The notes below the pieces were generated by a model. The model saw nothing but the letters and a program-made list of their open reading frames with translations. It searched no databases and was not told where the DNA came from. A stretch of 13,055 nt of DNA, taken from Candidatus Omnitrophota bacterium. Its GTDB lineage: Bacteria > Omnitrophota > Omnitrophia > Omnitrophales > JACQLI01. The stretch is taken from contig JACQLI010000080.1 in the NCBI GenBank assembly GCA_016204125.1, positions 1 to 13,055 of the forward strand, written 5' to 3'. Position 1 is the first letter of the stretch, and each line of letters begins with the position of its first letter. A program made the translations under genes and the position numbers. Shown piece by piece: positions 12,966-13,055 of the stretch.

Positions 12966-13055
12966 GCAGTCCCGGCATCTTCTTGCCGGGGCGGCTGGCA
13001 GACAAACTTCCGGTTTGACTGCCGTCTTGCAGTCCCGGCGCATCGGCGCCGGGGC
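12966..13055. repeat. GC-rich palindromic repeat array (two 27-nt units with a hairpin between), continuing past the window
   Basis: Unit A (12966-12992) and unit B (13029-13055) share GCAGTCCCGGC at the start and GCCGGGGC at the end, with 8 different bases between. Each folds into a hairpin: CCCGGC/GCCGGG in A, CCCGGCGC/GCGCCGGG with an ATCG loop in B. Between them, 12997-13023 is another hairpin, GGCAGACAAAC/GTTTGACTGCC with a TTCCG loop and one mismatch. No coding frame explains this region. It resembles interspersed palindromic (REP-like) elements; the family cannot be named from here. Confidence 0.65.

Noticed and set aside
12966..13055. CRISPR array
   Set aside because: There are only two repeat copies, each itself a GC-rich palindrome with a variable centre, and the sequence between them is a hairpin, unlike a spacer. 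No cas gene is present.

Overview
The window is a bacterial chromosomal segment with dense coding and roughly balanced base composition. It carries a Tad/Flp pilus locus, a double-receiver response regulator, a class II fructose-1,6-bisphosphatase, a glyoxylate-shunt pair and two tRNA genes. The gene set suits a free-living, probably Gram-negative bacterium able to grow on acetate or fatty acids. The sequence alone does not fix the phylum, and there is no rRNA gene to place it. No phage, insertion sequence or CRISPR array is seen.

Positions 1-5534 (minus strand, read right to left) form one compact Tad operon: tadE, tadG-like, flp pilin, tadV/cpaA prepilin peptidase, cpaB/rcpC, cpaE/tadZ, cpaF/tadA and the first 49 codons of tadB, which runs off the left edge. 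The gene order is the usual one except that no secretin (rcpA/cpaC) lies between cpaB and cpaE. The flp gene is flanked by structure: a perfect 8-bp inverted repeat with a long loop at the 3' end of tadG, and a strong 11-bp stem terminator or attenuator just after flp. This could explain a high pilin-to-machinery ratio.

Positions 5535-7308 hold regulators. An XRE-cupin transcription factor (plus strand) diverges from the Tad operon and converges, with an 11-bp overlap, on a minus-strand protein made of two receiver domains, the first of which has lost key residues. Both regulator genes have a TTGACA-type promoter with a symmetric element over or beside the -35 box.

Positions 7309-9697 (minus strand) are a likely operon: glpX, a small zinc-ribbon-like membrane protein of unknown function, a GIY-YIG endonuclease-like protein and msrA. 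Positions 9817-12704 (plus strand) are aceB (malate synthase A) and aceA (isocitrate lyase), divergent from glpX across a 119-bp control region with a good glpX promoter and a palindrome. Together these link two-carbon assimilation to gluconeogenesis.

Positions 12737-12894 hold tRNA-Glu(TTC) and tRNA-Lys(TTT) on the minus strand. The last 90 bases contain alternating GC-rich hairpins, including two 27-nt near-copies whose stems are conserved while their loops differ. They look like an intergenic palindromic repeat family that continues beyond the window.
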